This document shows, piece by piece, positions 1 through 7,798 of a DNA stretch of 64,000 nucleotides. Within the stretch, counting starts at the first letter, position 1; each line of letters opens with the position of its first letter. A model generated the notes under the pieces. The model was not told the DNA's origin. It searched no databases and saw only the letters and a program-made list of their open reading frames with translations. Origin of the DNA: an uncultured Bacteroidales bacterium (lineage in GTDB: Bacteria; Bacteroidota; Bacteroidia; Bacteroidales; UBA932); the NCBI GenBank assembly GCA_900541925.1, contig UQMB01000013.1, positions 1-64,000 on the forward strand. The letters run 5' to 3'. Position numbers and translations under genes: made by a program.

Positions 1-277
1 GGTATTCGAGGATGTCCCCGACCCTGGCCTCCGGCGGCAGGAGGACGTTGAGCAGTCCGATGAGCAGTTCCTTGTTGCCCTTGTCGGCGAACACCGCCTT
101 GAACCCCGCGTCGAGGGTGAGGTCCACATACCGTCCCGGCGTCACCGCGTGCAAGGCCTCATCCCTGTTCATGCCGGCATCCCCGCTTCCGTTTCGGCCG
201 CGGCCTATGTTTCCGTTTCCCTCGCACATCTGCCCCACGGCCTTGCCGCCGGCAGAATCTCTCTTGAAGTTTCCCAT
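1..277 (-). CDS. Rpn-family PD-(D/E)XK nuclease / putative transposase, N-terminal part
   Basis: The gene runs off the left edge, so only the first 92 codons are visible. After a Gly/Asn-rich leader of about 48 residues, the protein reads RYVDLTLDAGFKAVFADKGN and then NKELLIGLLNVLLPP. This is the characteristic start of the Rpn (recombination-promoting nuclease) / PDDEXK_2 family: a Tyr-x-(D/N)-hydrophobic opening, GFK-x-hydrophobic-F, and a Leu/Asn-rich helix. The catalytic PD-(D/E)XK residues would lie beyond the edge. Known members are DNA endonucleases that promote RecA-independent recombination and are often annotated as transposases. ATG at 275-277 is used; in-frame ATGs further in (codons 17 and 36) are alternatives, because the leader is poorly conserved in character. 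Function beyond the family is not inferable. Confidence 0.75.
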   Translation of the reverse strand, partial: MGNFKRDSAGGKAVGQMCEGNGNIGRGRNGSGDAGMNRDEALHAVTPGRYVDLTLDAGFKAVFADKGNKELLIGLLNVLLPPEARVGDILEY

Positions 278-410
278 TGTAAAGAGTTTAAAAGTTACGC
301 CAGCAATGATAGCGATTCCCGGGGTGCCGGGCAATAAAGAAACTTCAAAAGAGATAAGAAACAGAAAAATCTGCACTCGGCGAGGATCACGTGCGCGGGA
401 ATGCCCCTGC

Positions 411-497
411 GCGGTACAGAATCAGGTACCCTGATGTACGCGAGCGTGCCACGTACAAAAAGAAGTCCCGCCCCATACGCGAAGCACACAAAAACGG
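411..497. repeat. REP-like palindrome remnant related to the RAYT-flanking repeats
   Basis: The stretch starts GCGGTACAGAATCAGG and continues into GATGTACGCGAGCG. This closely resembles the unit at 22745-22780, and its GTACAGAA core is shared with the units around the RAYT gene at 14.1-15.5 kb. Its tail (ACGCGAAGCACACAAAAAC, 477-495) resembles 15584-15606 next to the RAYT. Nothing coding is visible between the Rpn start (277) and the CRISPR array (527). Confidence 0.5.
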
Positions 498-526
498 CAG
501 GCCTGGATTACCACGCAAGGTGCTTT

Positions 527-650
527 CCTGACCTGTCATGAATTTTTGTATCTTTGTCATAGGTCACAACACCTAGATATCATCGGCTTCCTTGCGATAT
601 GGCGTTGTGAATTGCTTTCTTTTTGTATCTTTGTCATAGGTCACAACACC
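527..650 (+). CRISPR. Minimal type II-C CRISPR array: degenerate repeat, one 30-bp spacer, intact repeat
   Basis: The intact repeat is 604-650 (47 bp), starting GTTGTGAATTGCTTTC and ending GGTCACAACACC, with inverted ends (GTTGTGA/TCACAAC). The other copy is 527-573; only its last 31 bp (543-573) match exactly and its first 16 bp are unrelated. The single spacer is 574-603, exactly 30 bp, the usual spacer length for such loci. The 5' part of the repeat pairs with the tracrRNA anti-repeat at 6268-6285, which fixes the crRNA orientation as the plus strand, opposite to the cas genes. Each copy contains TATCTTTG (549-556, 626-633), a match to the Bacteroidetes -7 element TAnnTTTG, so transcription may start inside repeats. 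Confidence 0.85.
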
Positions 651-706
651 ATAATTCGGGTAATAACCTGATTGACAAAGACTTATCTACTGTGGTAGAA
701 TTCAGT

Positions 707-731
707 AAACTCCGCATAATCTGCGGAGTTT
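707..731 (+). terminator. Hairpin downstream of the CRISPR array, probable terminator
   Basis: A perfect 10-bp inverted repeat (AAACTCCGCA / TGCGGAGTTT, loop of 5) lies between the array and the convergent cas2 stop. On the plus strand it is followed by the T-rich CTATTGTTT. It could end array transcripts and, less efficiently, cas operon transcripts from the other side. Confidence 0.6.
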
Positions 732-818
732 CTATTGTTTATAACCAGTTTAACTCCGGCAACGCTATCTTGACCCTTGCCGTATTCACCCTGAGAGCCA
801 ATGGATCGCTGCCGACCG

Positions 819-1151
819 TCAGAACAGCTCCAACTGCTGCTCTATGGATGGCAGTTCCGCATTCTTCCGTCCGATAAAAAGTTCCATTGTGGAAAACTGC
901 TTGTCCGTGATGCACATCACGCCGACCTTGCCATATTCCGGAAGCAGGCTCTTGACCCTCCGGACATGCACCCCGGCATTCTCCACAGAAGGACATTGCC
1001 TAATGTAAATGGAGAACTGGAACATCGTGAAGCCGTTGCCTATCAACTCCTTACGAAAAGTGGCCGCCGCCTTGCGCTCCTTCTTGGTCTCTGTCGGAAG
1101 ATCGAAAAACACAAGCACCCACATAACACGATATTCGCTGAGTCTGGACAC
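819..1151 (-). CDS. cas2: CRISPR-associated endonuclease Cas2
   Basis: The protein has 110 residues. The N-terminal strand MWVLVFFDLPTETKKER carries the conserved metal-binding Asp (D17) of the ferredoxin-like Cas2 fold, followed by the typical arrangement of an FRKEL helix, a GF(T)MFQFSIYIR strand and a VKSLLP helix. Cas2 forms the structural core of the Cas1-Cas2 spacer integrase. It is the last gene of cas9-cas1-cas2, starting 3 nt after the cas1 stop, with the array downstream. The absence of cas4 or csn2 fits subtype II-C. Confidence 0.96.
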   Translation of the reverse strand: MSRLSEYRVMWVLVFFDLPTETKKERKAAATFRKELIGNGFTMFQFSIYIRQCPSVENAGVHVRRVKSLLPEYGKVGVMCITDKQFSTMELFIGRKNAELPSIEQQLELF

Positions 1152-1154
1152 CTG

Positions 1155-2075
1155 CTACATCTCCGGATACACTACCTTCCTCAATTCTCCTCCGAAACAC
1201 TTCGCGAGCGATGCCGTGGTCTGGCTCGCGGCAATCATCAACGGACTCCGCCTGCCGTCAATCACGACATCCATCACCGGAATCTCCAACAGCCTGGCCT
1301 TGATTTCCCGCGTCAGCTGCGGGCAGGTATTGCCGTCAGCCATAATATCCACCACAAGCCGATCGACATAAGGGCGATAAGGCTCCATCACATCATCCGC
1401 GAGGCAGAACGCATTGTAACGGTTGCAATGATGTATCCCAAGCGTAGGAAGCAATCCGCTGGACACCAGAGCCCTAGCAATCACGGCGCGAAGAATCGCA
1501 TAGCCGTAATTGAGCAGATTGTTCGGAGCTCCGTCATAGCGGCCACGCACAAAGAAAGGAAGTTCCGGGAAAATGTTCTTCCAGTAGAAAGCCGCCGCCC
1601 GCCCCTCCATGTTCTCACTGTCCCCGCTCCTCACCTGCCCGGACCAGATGATCATATTGCGGGCATCCTCCCCGGAAACATATTTCAGCACCGCGGCCTG
1701 ATTGGAAATCTTGCTCTGTACCGTCTGCTGCCAAAGCTGCTTTTTGAGAGGCAGGGACGCATCAATCTGACTTCTGAAACGCTCGCTCTGCACCGTATTC
1801 GACTCCAATGGCAGCAGCAGTCCGGCAGGCATAGACTTCTCGTCACAAGTGATGACCGCGGCATTGTTATCCAGGAGTGCAGACATCAAGGCGGAGGTTA
1901 CCGTAACCTGACGGTTGTCTATCACGACCACACCTATGTCCTCTATCGGGATAGTCCGCCGCAGGGGCGCATCTCCGAACGGGAGGTCGCCGTCCGAAGG
2001 CTTCTCCACCACCAGCTGCCTGTTAGACAAGGACAGGTAAGCCGGATTGCCGAAATACAATGTCCGCTTTACCAT
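1155..2075 (-). CDS. cas1: CRISPR-associated endonuclease Cas1 (type II)
   Basis: The protein has 306 residues, a normal length for type II Cas1. Metal ligands are recognisable: E157 in ENMEGRAA, the His pair 215-216 in GIHHCNRYNAFCLADD, and E231 in DVMEPYRP. Cas1 is the integrase subunit that inserts new spacers at the array end. It starts 1 nt after the cas9 stop and is followed by cas2 after 3 nt, so the three genes should be one transcript. No truncation or missing active-site residue is visible, so adaptation looks possible even though the array holds only one spacer. Confidence 0.97.
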   Translation of the reverse strand: MVKRTLYFGNPAYLSLSNRQLVVEKPSDGDLPFGDAPLRRTIPIEDIGVVVIDNRQVTVTSALMSALLDNNAAVITCDEKSMPAGLLLPLESNTVQSERFRSQIDASLPLKKQLWQQTVQSKISNQAAVLKYVSGEDARNMIIWSGQVRSGDSENMEGRAAAFYWKNIFPELPFFVRGRYDGAPNNLLNYGYAILRAVIARALVSSGLLPTLGIHHCNRYNAFCLADDVMEPYRPYVDRLVVDIMADGNTCPQLTREIKARLLEIPVMDVVIDGRRSPLMIAASQTTASLAKCFGGELRKVVYPEM

Positions 2076-2076
2076 A

Positions 2077-5000
2077 TCAATACTCCCCCACTGCGACTAT
2101 CCGCCCGATGTGGTCAACGCGGACCTTGACGATGCCTTTTAGATTCGCAAGATTCGTTACCCGCTTCCAGGTCACATCCCGCAACTCCGGGACACTATCA
2201 AGCGCAGTTTCCAAATGATGTCTGAACCAATAATCCCTGCAGCTCAACTTCTGCACCCTGAACAGATTAGGACTGATTTGCGCATAATTGGCCGGATCCA
2301 TCAGATCCCCCTCGGCAGGGATGAAGCCGGTCTTAGGATTCGGGAACACGAACATCTCATTGAGCTTCAGGCTGAATACGAACTTCCAGCCAAGATCCTT
2401 ATGGAAGTCTTTGTCCACCACTGGCAGACCGGCAGTCTTACGCGCAAGAGCCTCCAAAAGCGTAACCACCTGCTCCTGATAATTGCCTTCCGCATCCTCA
2501 TAAATCGCCACATGATGATTATTGCGCGGGTTGACAAAATCATTCGGGATTGTATTGCCGGCGGCATCGAGGACAAGATTGCCGTCTTTGTCACGTTTAT
2601 CCCGGATTGCGCAAAGGTCGAAGTTCTCGGCTATGGTTACCCGCTTGAGTTTTATCCCACGCGCCTCGTCCACCCAGATCGGCTTCTCCTCCAGATTCAC
2701 GAAAGCCTTCTTTGGATCACCTCCATACTCCGCCCGCCGCGCCTCAAGAAGCTTACGGACACGTCCATCCACTACCTTGTCCACACTCAAATCCGGCCCT
2801 ATCTCTTTGCGGATGCTATACACATCCTTCATCCTCACGCACTTGACCTTGGCAGGAACAGCGACGGACTGCAAGGCATCCACATACAGAGGGTTCTTGT
2901 CAAGAGAGTTCTTACCGGTAAACGCCTTCTTGGGATCACCGCCGAACGCTTCCAGTCGCCTCGCCAATGCCTCCCTCTCCGCCTTGGATGCCACTGAGGC
3001 AACCATTGCAGCATCCATCTTGCCTCCGACTGTCACATCAAACGTCTCGTACACCATGCGGCGGCCATAGACCTGCTCCTTATGCAATTGCCCGCGCGGA
3101 GTCAATGTCTCCACCGCGATAGTCCGATCCTTAACCTTTGACTTGTTGACATTTCTGGTCGCGACCTTGTTCTTGGCTTTGATTGACACGAGGGTGGACT
3201 CCAGGGCCGACTTGAACGCGGAGCGCAACTCACCGAGCAGCATAGGAGGGGCGAAAATCCATTTGTGATTCGGCAGGCGCATCGTGACAGCCTCCTTGAG
3301 AACCAGATCCTCAGAACCCGGAAGAGCATTCAGAGTATTGAGCACCTTGATGTGAGAGCGCCTCGTGAATGCTATCGTGAGCGCATCCATCGCGTGGTGG
3401 CGGTGGTCATTCCTCTTGGTCCAGTCGTCGCTGATTTTCTCCAGGCTCTGCCCGTCAGACTTGGTGACGGTGAATGTCTTGCCCGCCTGCCTGTATTTAG
3501 GCAGGTTGAGCTCTTTCATCACATCGACGAGCTGCCACTGCTCACGCAGAAGAGCCGTGATGCTCCCGGTGGTCGGCATCACATCCCGGACAATCTCGCC
3601 GAGCATTTCCATCGATTTTCTCGCTATGTACTGCGAATTCGTGAGATCGCGGTTGACAAAATCCGACGGAATCTCGCTCTGCTTCATGAGCAGGCGGTCG
3701 CGTTTGCGAGCCGAAATCACCCCTTGAGAACAAAGATCAATGACACGAAGCCTGTATGCATCCAATTCCGCCGGGCCATATTTCCTTGACACATAGTCAA
3801 GCGCAGTCTCCTTGCCTTTGTCTCGGTTGACATCACTGAATTCCAAGGTCTTGTTGGAATAGGAATCGTCGAACAGCAAGGCCTGAGGAATGATATGCTC
3901 AATGTCTATGGACGGGGAGAACAAGAGGTCCTTAGGAATGTACTGATTGGAATACAAGGTCCTGTATCCGTTGCTTTTCAATTCATCGTAAAGCCTGTAA
4001 CGCAGGATGTCTCTCTTGCTCACATACGGCAGATGGAATTCTGTCTGAAGGATTTTCACAATACCCTCATCACGTTTCGTGTTGTCGGCAATGCTTTGGG
4101 TCGCCTGCTCCCGCTGCCTGGCGTTCTGCTTCAGCTCCCTTGACATCTCTATATGGATTTCATCCGGCCTGCCATATTCATCCAAGACGGTGTTCACCAC
4201 ATTGACCATCTGATTGAGGATCTTCTCCACCACAGGGTTGCGCAGCGCCCCCTTCGGGAGAATCTCCAACCTGTCCTTAAGCTCCCGGGCCTCATTCTCT
4301 TCTTTGGTGATGGATGAGGAATGGTTGTACCCGGCCCTTGCACATGCCTCATCGTAAGTGCAGCCATCCTTCAGATGCGGAAGAATCTTGTGCATTGCCT
4401 TGTGGCTGAGCGAAGCATAATCATCAAGCAGCTTCACCGAGGCGATGATCCGCGCATACTCAAGGGGCATCTTGCAGATTTCGGACACTTTCCCTATAAG
4501 ACTTTCGTCTCCGGTCTTGGAGTTGTCCCCCTCATAAGAATACAGGAGATGCCACAATTTGAACATGGGCTGCCGCTCGTACTCCTCTTTGGGAAGAGAA
4601 GCGTCAAAAGTCAGGTAGTCAGTGCCAAATCCCAAGGCAGAGAAGACTTCACACAGCAGTTTATACGCCCCGGAATACGACAGTTTGCGAAGATCATATT
4701 CACCATGGCCGGATACCGAAACCACCTCCAGAAACTTCCGATACAGCGCCGACATCGTCAGGTTACCCTGTATCTCCTTGTAGTTCACATCGTAACCACG
4801 TGAAGCACGCCCGAGCAGCCGGAGCATTTCCGGAACCGTTATCTTGTCATTGACCGCAAGGAAATCCGCGAGTTTTTCCCTGTCCTCAGCCGATAACTGG
4901 AGACACTCACCGGTAGCCCTGTCCGTCAAAGTCACGTTGTTCAGCACAGACCATATCTTAAATTCCTGAAAAAGCAGAGATGAGCGCGGGGCCACACGGC

Positions 5001-6192
5001 ATCCGCATGTCTTGACCTTACGCACCCCGTTCTCCTCAACAACGATATCCCTATGCTCGAACTCGCAGAAACTGATCAGGTTTTTCTGAGACTTCAGGCG
5101 CCTCTGGTAGAATATCACCACGTCACGGATCTCCGTCTTGAGCGCGTCCGTCATCTCAGGATGGAAGCGCTTCTGGCACTCCCATATACGCTCAAACTCA
5201 TCAAGATAGTCCTGCCTGTAGAAGACCTTGTTGCGCGTGCTGTAGTTCGGGTCCTGCTCGATATGCCGCCATAGATACTGGCCGACGGTGACATCATCGA
5301 AAAACAGCTCCTTGCTCCTGTCGCTTATCTCCCCGAGATATCCGCTTGAACTCTGGATAGCGCCCTTGACATCAGCTATAACATAAGCCAAAGTCTCCTT
5401 GTCCAGCATCTCGTTCAAGGCCTTGACCCGCCATTCAAGAGCAGTCTTTTTCTTGTCTTTGCCCTTATTGTCAGCAGTATATATCGAATATCGACCCAGG
5501 AATTTCTTGGAAACACCGTTCCTCCCGTCAGCTTCTATGCTCTTCTTGAAGTCCTCCGTCAGGATATCAGGCCACCATGAACTCTGCACGGACCAGATTC
5601 TCTCAAACTCCGCGGCCAGGTCAGAGCGATAATACTCAGGCAGTGCGCTTTTCCCGCTTTCAAGGAGCCTGAGCGAATACTCCCCTGGGGTCAGACCATC
5701 ATCATAAAGTTCCCGGGCCACGGACATGCCGTCGATAAGGTGTCCTTCCTCCCCTTTATCCGTCTTGCGGTTACTCTTGTATCCGCGCTTGCGATTGATC
5801 ATCAGCAACACACGGGACAATTCATCCATGGTAATCTCCCTTGACGGAGCCTCCGCCCTCAAACGGAATGTCTGATATGTAGAACCTGCACCCTGCTCGG
5901 ACAGGACAGTATCTTCGCTTATCCACCCCTCGCGCCTGAGCACAGACAAGAGATGCTCGCGACGAAGTTTGTATCGCTGGAGATTCCTGCGCATACCGCG
6001 CTTAAGGCGACGGTCGGCGTTGGTGGTTATAGCCTTGCCTTTCTCGAAACTGTCCTTCTCATCCGTCGTGAGAGGATTCACTCTGACACCTGTCATTATT
6101 ATGGACGAGCGTTCATCGCCTGATTCGGCCTGATTGACCATGGCCCATCCTATACTTGTCGTTCCGAGGTCAAGCCCCAATACTTTTTTCAT
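2077..6192 (-). CDS. cas9: Type II-C CRISPR effector nuclease Cas9
   Basis: The protein has 1371 residues. In order: RuvC-I (KKVLGLDLGTTSIGWA, catalytic D8), an Arg-rich bridge helix (about 61-86, RRLKRGMRRNLQRYKLRREH), an alpha-helical recognition lobe (about 95-650), RuvC-II (DEIHIEMSRELK, E682), HNH (SIDIEHIIPQ, H766, then NKTL and NRDKG), RuvC-III (NDHRHHAMDALTIAF, H932/H933, D936) and a C-terminal PAM-interacting region of roughly 400 residues. All nuclease residues are present, so the enzyme appears competent. No csn2 or cas4 accompanies it, which fits II-C. The tracrRNA gene is divergent and immediately upstream. The PAM cannot be read from the sequence. Confidence 0.98.
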   Translation of the reverse strand: MKKVLGLDLGTTSIGWAMVNQAESGDERSSIIMTGVRVNPLTTDEKDSFEKGKAITTNADRRLKRGMRRNLQRYKLRREHLLSVLRREGWISEDTVLSEQGAGSTYQTFRLRAEAPSREITMDELSRVLLMINRKRGYKSNRKTDKGEEGHLIDGMSVARELYDDGLTPGEYSLRLLESGKSALPEYYRSDLAAEFERIWSVQSSWWPDILTEDFKKSIEADGRNGVSKKFLGRYSIYTADNKGKDKKKTALEWRVKALNEMLDKETLAYVIADVKGAIQSSSGYLGEISDRSKELFFDDVTVGQYLWRHIEQDPNYSTRNKVFYRQDYLDEFERIWECQKRFHPEMTDALKTEIRDVVIFYQRRLKSQKNLISFCEFEHRDIVVEENGVRKVKTCGCRVAPRSSLLFQEFKIWSVLNNVTLTDRATGECLQLSAEDREKLADFLAVNDKITVPEMLRLLGRASRGYDVNYKEIQGNLTMSALYRKFLEVVSVSGHGEYDLRKLSYSGAYKLLCEVFSALGFGTDYLTFDASLPKEEYERQPMFKLWHLLYSYEGDNSKTGDESLIGKVSEICKMPLEYARIIASVKLLDDYASLSHKAMHKILPHLKDGCTYDEACARAGYNHSSSITKEENEARELKDRLEILPKGALRNPVVEKILNQMVNVVNTVLDEYGRPDEIHIEMSRELKQNARQREQATQSIADNTKRDEGIVKILQTEFHLPYVSKRDILRYRLYDELKSNGYRTLYSNQYIPKDLLFSPSIDIEHIIPQALLFDDSYSNKTLEFSDVNRDKGKETALDYVSRKYGPAELDAYRLRVIDLCSQGVISARKRDRLLMKQSEIPSDFVNRDLTNSQYIARKSMEMLGEIVRDVMPTTGSITALLREQWQLVDVMKELNLPKYRQAGKTFTVTKSDGQSLEKISDDWTKRNDHRHHAMDALTIAFTRRSHIKVLNTLNALPGSEDLVLKEAVTMRLPNHKWIFAPPMLLGELRSAFKSALESTLVSIKAKNKVATRNVNKSKVKDRTIAVETLTPRGQLHKEQVYGRRMVYETFDVTVGGKMDAAMVASVASKAEREALARRLEAFGGDPKKAFTGKNSLDKNPLYVDALQSVAVPAKVKCVRMKDVYSIRKEIGPDLSVDKVVDGRVRKLLEARRAEYGGDPKKAFVNLEEKPIWVDEARGIKLKRVTIAENFDLCAIRDKRDKDGNLVLDAAGNTIPNDFVNPRNNHHVAIYEDAEGNYQEQVVTLLEALARKTAGLPVVDKDFHKDLGWKFVFSLKLNEMFVFPNPKTGFIPAEGDLMDPANYAQISPNLFRVQKLSCRDYWFRHHLETALDSVPELRDVTWKRVTNLANLKGIVKVRVDHIGRIVAVGEY

Positions 6193-6213
6193 ATATGAGT
6201 GGTTGTTTTTCTA

Positions 6214-6221
6214 CAAAACTA
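6214..6221 (-). promoter_or_regulatory. Putative -7 element of the cas9-cas1-cas2 operon
   Basis: On the minus strand this reads TAGTTTTG, an exact TAnnTTTG match, 22 nt before the cas9 ATG, so the 5' leader would be very short. No good TTG -33 element is seen at the expected spacing, so this may be a weak promoter. It is back to back with the tracrRNA promoter. Confidence 0.5.
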
Positions 6222-6231
6222 ACAATATTTA

Positions 6232-6261
6232 TTGTAATTAATCTGGATATTGTTAATTTTG
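6232..6261 (+). promoter_or_regulatory. tracrRNA promoter
   Basis: TTG (6232-6234), a 19-nt spacer and TAATTTTG (6254-6261) match the Bacteroidetes sigma-ABfr pattern TTG-N19-TAnnTTTG exactly. It points away from cas9 and would start transcription about at 6266-6270, right at the anti-repeat. Confidence 0.75.
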
Positions 6262-6265
6262 CAAA

Positions 6266-6340
6266 ACAAAAGAAGCAATTCACAATAAGGATTATTCCGT
6301 TGTGTAAACATTTAGAGCGGACCTTCGGGTTCGCTCTTTT
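6266..6340 (+). ncRNA. tracrRNA for the type II-C CRISPR-Cas9 system
   Basis: The 5' part (6268-6285, AAAAGAAGCAATTCACAA) is the anti-repeat. It pairs with the start of the CRISPR repeat over 13 bp plus 5 bp, separated by one bulged repeat base. A short AAGG-ATTAT-TCC hairpin (nexus-like, about 6287-6297) and a single-stranded GTTGTGTAAACATTT follow, then the terminator hairpin. A consensus promoter lies just upstream. The expected role is to pair with pre-crRNA, allow processing and license Cas9. The exact 5' end is inferred from the promoter; the 3' end comes from the terminator. Confidence 0.88.
6314..6340 (+). terminator. Intrinsic terminator of the tracrRNA (cUUCGg hairpin)
   Basis: A 10-bp stem (AGAGCGGACC / GGTTCGCTCT, one G-U pair) is closed by the very stable C(UUCG)G tetraloop and followed by TTT. 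It also forms the 3' structural element of the tracrRNA. Confidence 0.85.
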
Positions 6341-6453
6341 CCATACCAGCCCGCATCTTCTCGGGGCAACTCCGCCCCGCGTACACGAAGTCAACCCAAG
6401 CGCGGAAAGCCACCTGGCACGCCAGGGCCGGAGGTGGAACGCGCTCCGCTGCA

Positions 6454-6483
6454 TTGTAATACGCCTGGAAAGGAGTATCTTTG
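6454..6483 (+). promoter_or_regulatory. Promoter of the MFS transporter gene
   Basis: TTG (6454-6456), 19 nt, TATCTTTG (6476-6483): an exact match to the Bacteroidetes consensus, 24 nt before the ATG. Nothing else is recognisable between the tracrRNA terminator and this promoter. Confidence 0.7.
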
Positions 6484-6507
6484 CGCACCTGAAAGGGGGA
6501 CAACAAA

Positions 6508-7731
6508 ATGAAGACAGCCAGCCAGCAAAGCGGCACGAACAGCCGCGCGATCAATCCCATAAACAATACAGCCTTCGGGATCCTGCTGATAATCAGCATC
6601 TCCCACCTGCTGAACGACATGATCCAATCGGTCATCCCGGCCGTCTACCCGATACTCAAGGAGAAGTTCGGGTTCACATTCACGCAGATAGGCCTGATAA
6701 CCCTGGTCTTCCAGATGACATCCTCCATCCTGCAGCCTTTCACGGGCCTGTATGCCGACCGCAACCCCAAACCCTACTCCCTCTCCACCGGAATGTGTTT
6801 CACCCTCTGCGGGCTCCTGCTGCTCTCCATGAGCGACACCCTCGCGCTGATACTCCTTTCCGTGGGCCTGGTCGGTCTCGGTTCATCTGTCTTCCATCCG
6901 GAAGCCTCACGCGCGGCCCAGTTGGCATCCGGCGGGCGCAAGAGCCTGGCACAGTCCATCTTCCAGGTCGGGGGCAACGGAGGCAACGCCATAGGCCCGC
7001 TCCTGGCCGCGGCGATAGTGCTTCCGCACGGCCAGGGGGCAATCAGCTGGTTCGCCCTGGCGGCCATAGCGGCTGCCCTACTGCTCCTTGTAGTCGGCAA
7101 ATGGTACAGCCGCAAGCTCGCCGAGACCAGAGGGACACAGAGCTCCACCATCAGGGAGCGGCCGCTTCCAGGCAGACTTGTCCGCCGAGCCCTCGTGATA
7201 CTTGTCATCCTTCTCTTCTCCAAGTACTTCTTCGCCGCCTCGATGACCAGCTACTTCACTTTCTTCCTTATGGACAAGTTCGCGCTCGGAGTCAAGCACG
7301 CGCAGCTCTGCCTCTTCGCATATCTGGCAGCCTTCGCAGCGGGGACGGTCATAGGAGGGGCGCTCGGTGACAGGTTCGGGCGCAAGCGCATCATCCTCAT
7401 CTCCATCCTCGGAGCTGCGCCGTTCGCACTGGCGATGCCGCATCTCTCCCTCGGCTGGACCATCGTCATGGCCGTAGTCACCGGCTTCATCATAGCCTCG
7501 GCCTTTCCTTCCATCATCGTCTACGCCACGGAACTCCTGCCGGACAGGGTCGGCATGATCTCCGGGGTGTTCTTCGGGCTGATGTTCGGCATCGGCGGAC
7601 TCGGCTCGGCGTTTTTCGGCTGGCTCGCGGACAGAACAAGCATCGAGTTCATCTTCCGCATCAGCAGCCTGCTCCCCCTCATCGGCATCATCGCCCTATG
7701 GCTGCCGGACTTGAAATATTGTTCTCATTAA
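6508..7731 (+). CDS. MFS exporter, Fsr (fosmidomycin resistance)-like
   Basis: A 407-residue, 12-helix inner-membrane protein. The segments ISISHLLNDMIQSVIPAVYP (about 30-50) and LGSSVFHPEASRAA (about 127-140) are the hallmark motifs of the Fsr branch of the major facilitator superfamily; the DRFGRKR loop (about 291-297) marks the start of the second six-helix half. Fsr proteins are drug:H+ antiporters. The real substrate here is unknown, and fosmidomycin is only the name-giving one. The gene has its own promoter and stands alone between the CRISPR locus and the GLPGLI island. It might protect against an inhibitor of the isoprenoid pathway (dxr is at 26.4 kb), but that is speculation. Confidence 0.85.
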   Translation: MKTASQQSGTNSRAINPINNTAFGILLIISISHLLNDMIQSVIPAVYPILKEKFGFTFTQIGLITLVFQMTSSILQPFTGLYADRNPKPYSLSTGMCFTLCGLLLLSMSDTLALILLSVGLVGLGSSVFHPEASRAAQLASGGRKSLAQSIFQVGGNGGNAIGPLLAAAIVLPHGQGAISWFALAAIAAALLLLVVGKWYSRKLAETRGTQSSTIRERPLPGRLVRRALVILVILLFSKYFFAASMTSYFTFFLMDKFALGVKHAQLCLFAYLAAFAAGTVIGGALGDRFGRKRIILISILGAAPFALAMPHLSLGWTIVMAVVTGFIIASAFPSIIVYATELLPDRVGMISGVFFGLMFGIGGLGSAFFGWLADRTSIEFIFRISSLLPLIGIIALWLPDLKYCSH

Positions 7732-7798
7732 TAAGTTACCGCTAAAAATTCACTTTTGGCAATCTGCAATATTTTGCCTACCTTACAAAAAAATCATC

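Noticed and set aside
12..434. Plus-strand open frame of 140 codons at the left edge
   Set aside because: It overlaps the Rpn-type reading on the minus strand, which has a clear family signature; the plus-strand product is low-complexity Pro/Ser-rich.
801..2129. Long plus-strand open frame (442 codons) opposite cas1/cas2
   Set aside because: It is antisense to two genes with clear catalytic motifs, has no recognisable domain and has the His/Arg-rich composition typical of shadow frames in GC-rich DNA.
6346..6453. Additional small RNA or repeat between tracrRNA and the MFS promoter
   Set aside because: No promoter, strong hairpin or similarity to the CRISPR or REP repeats could be seen.
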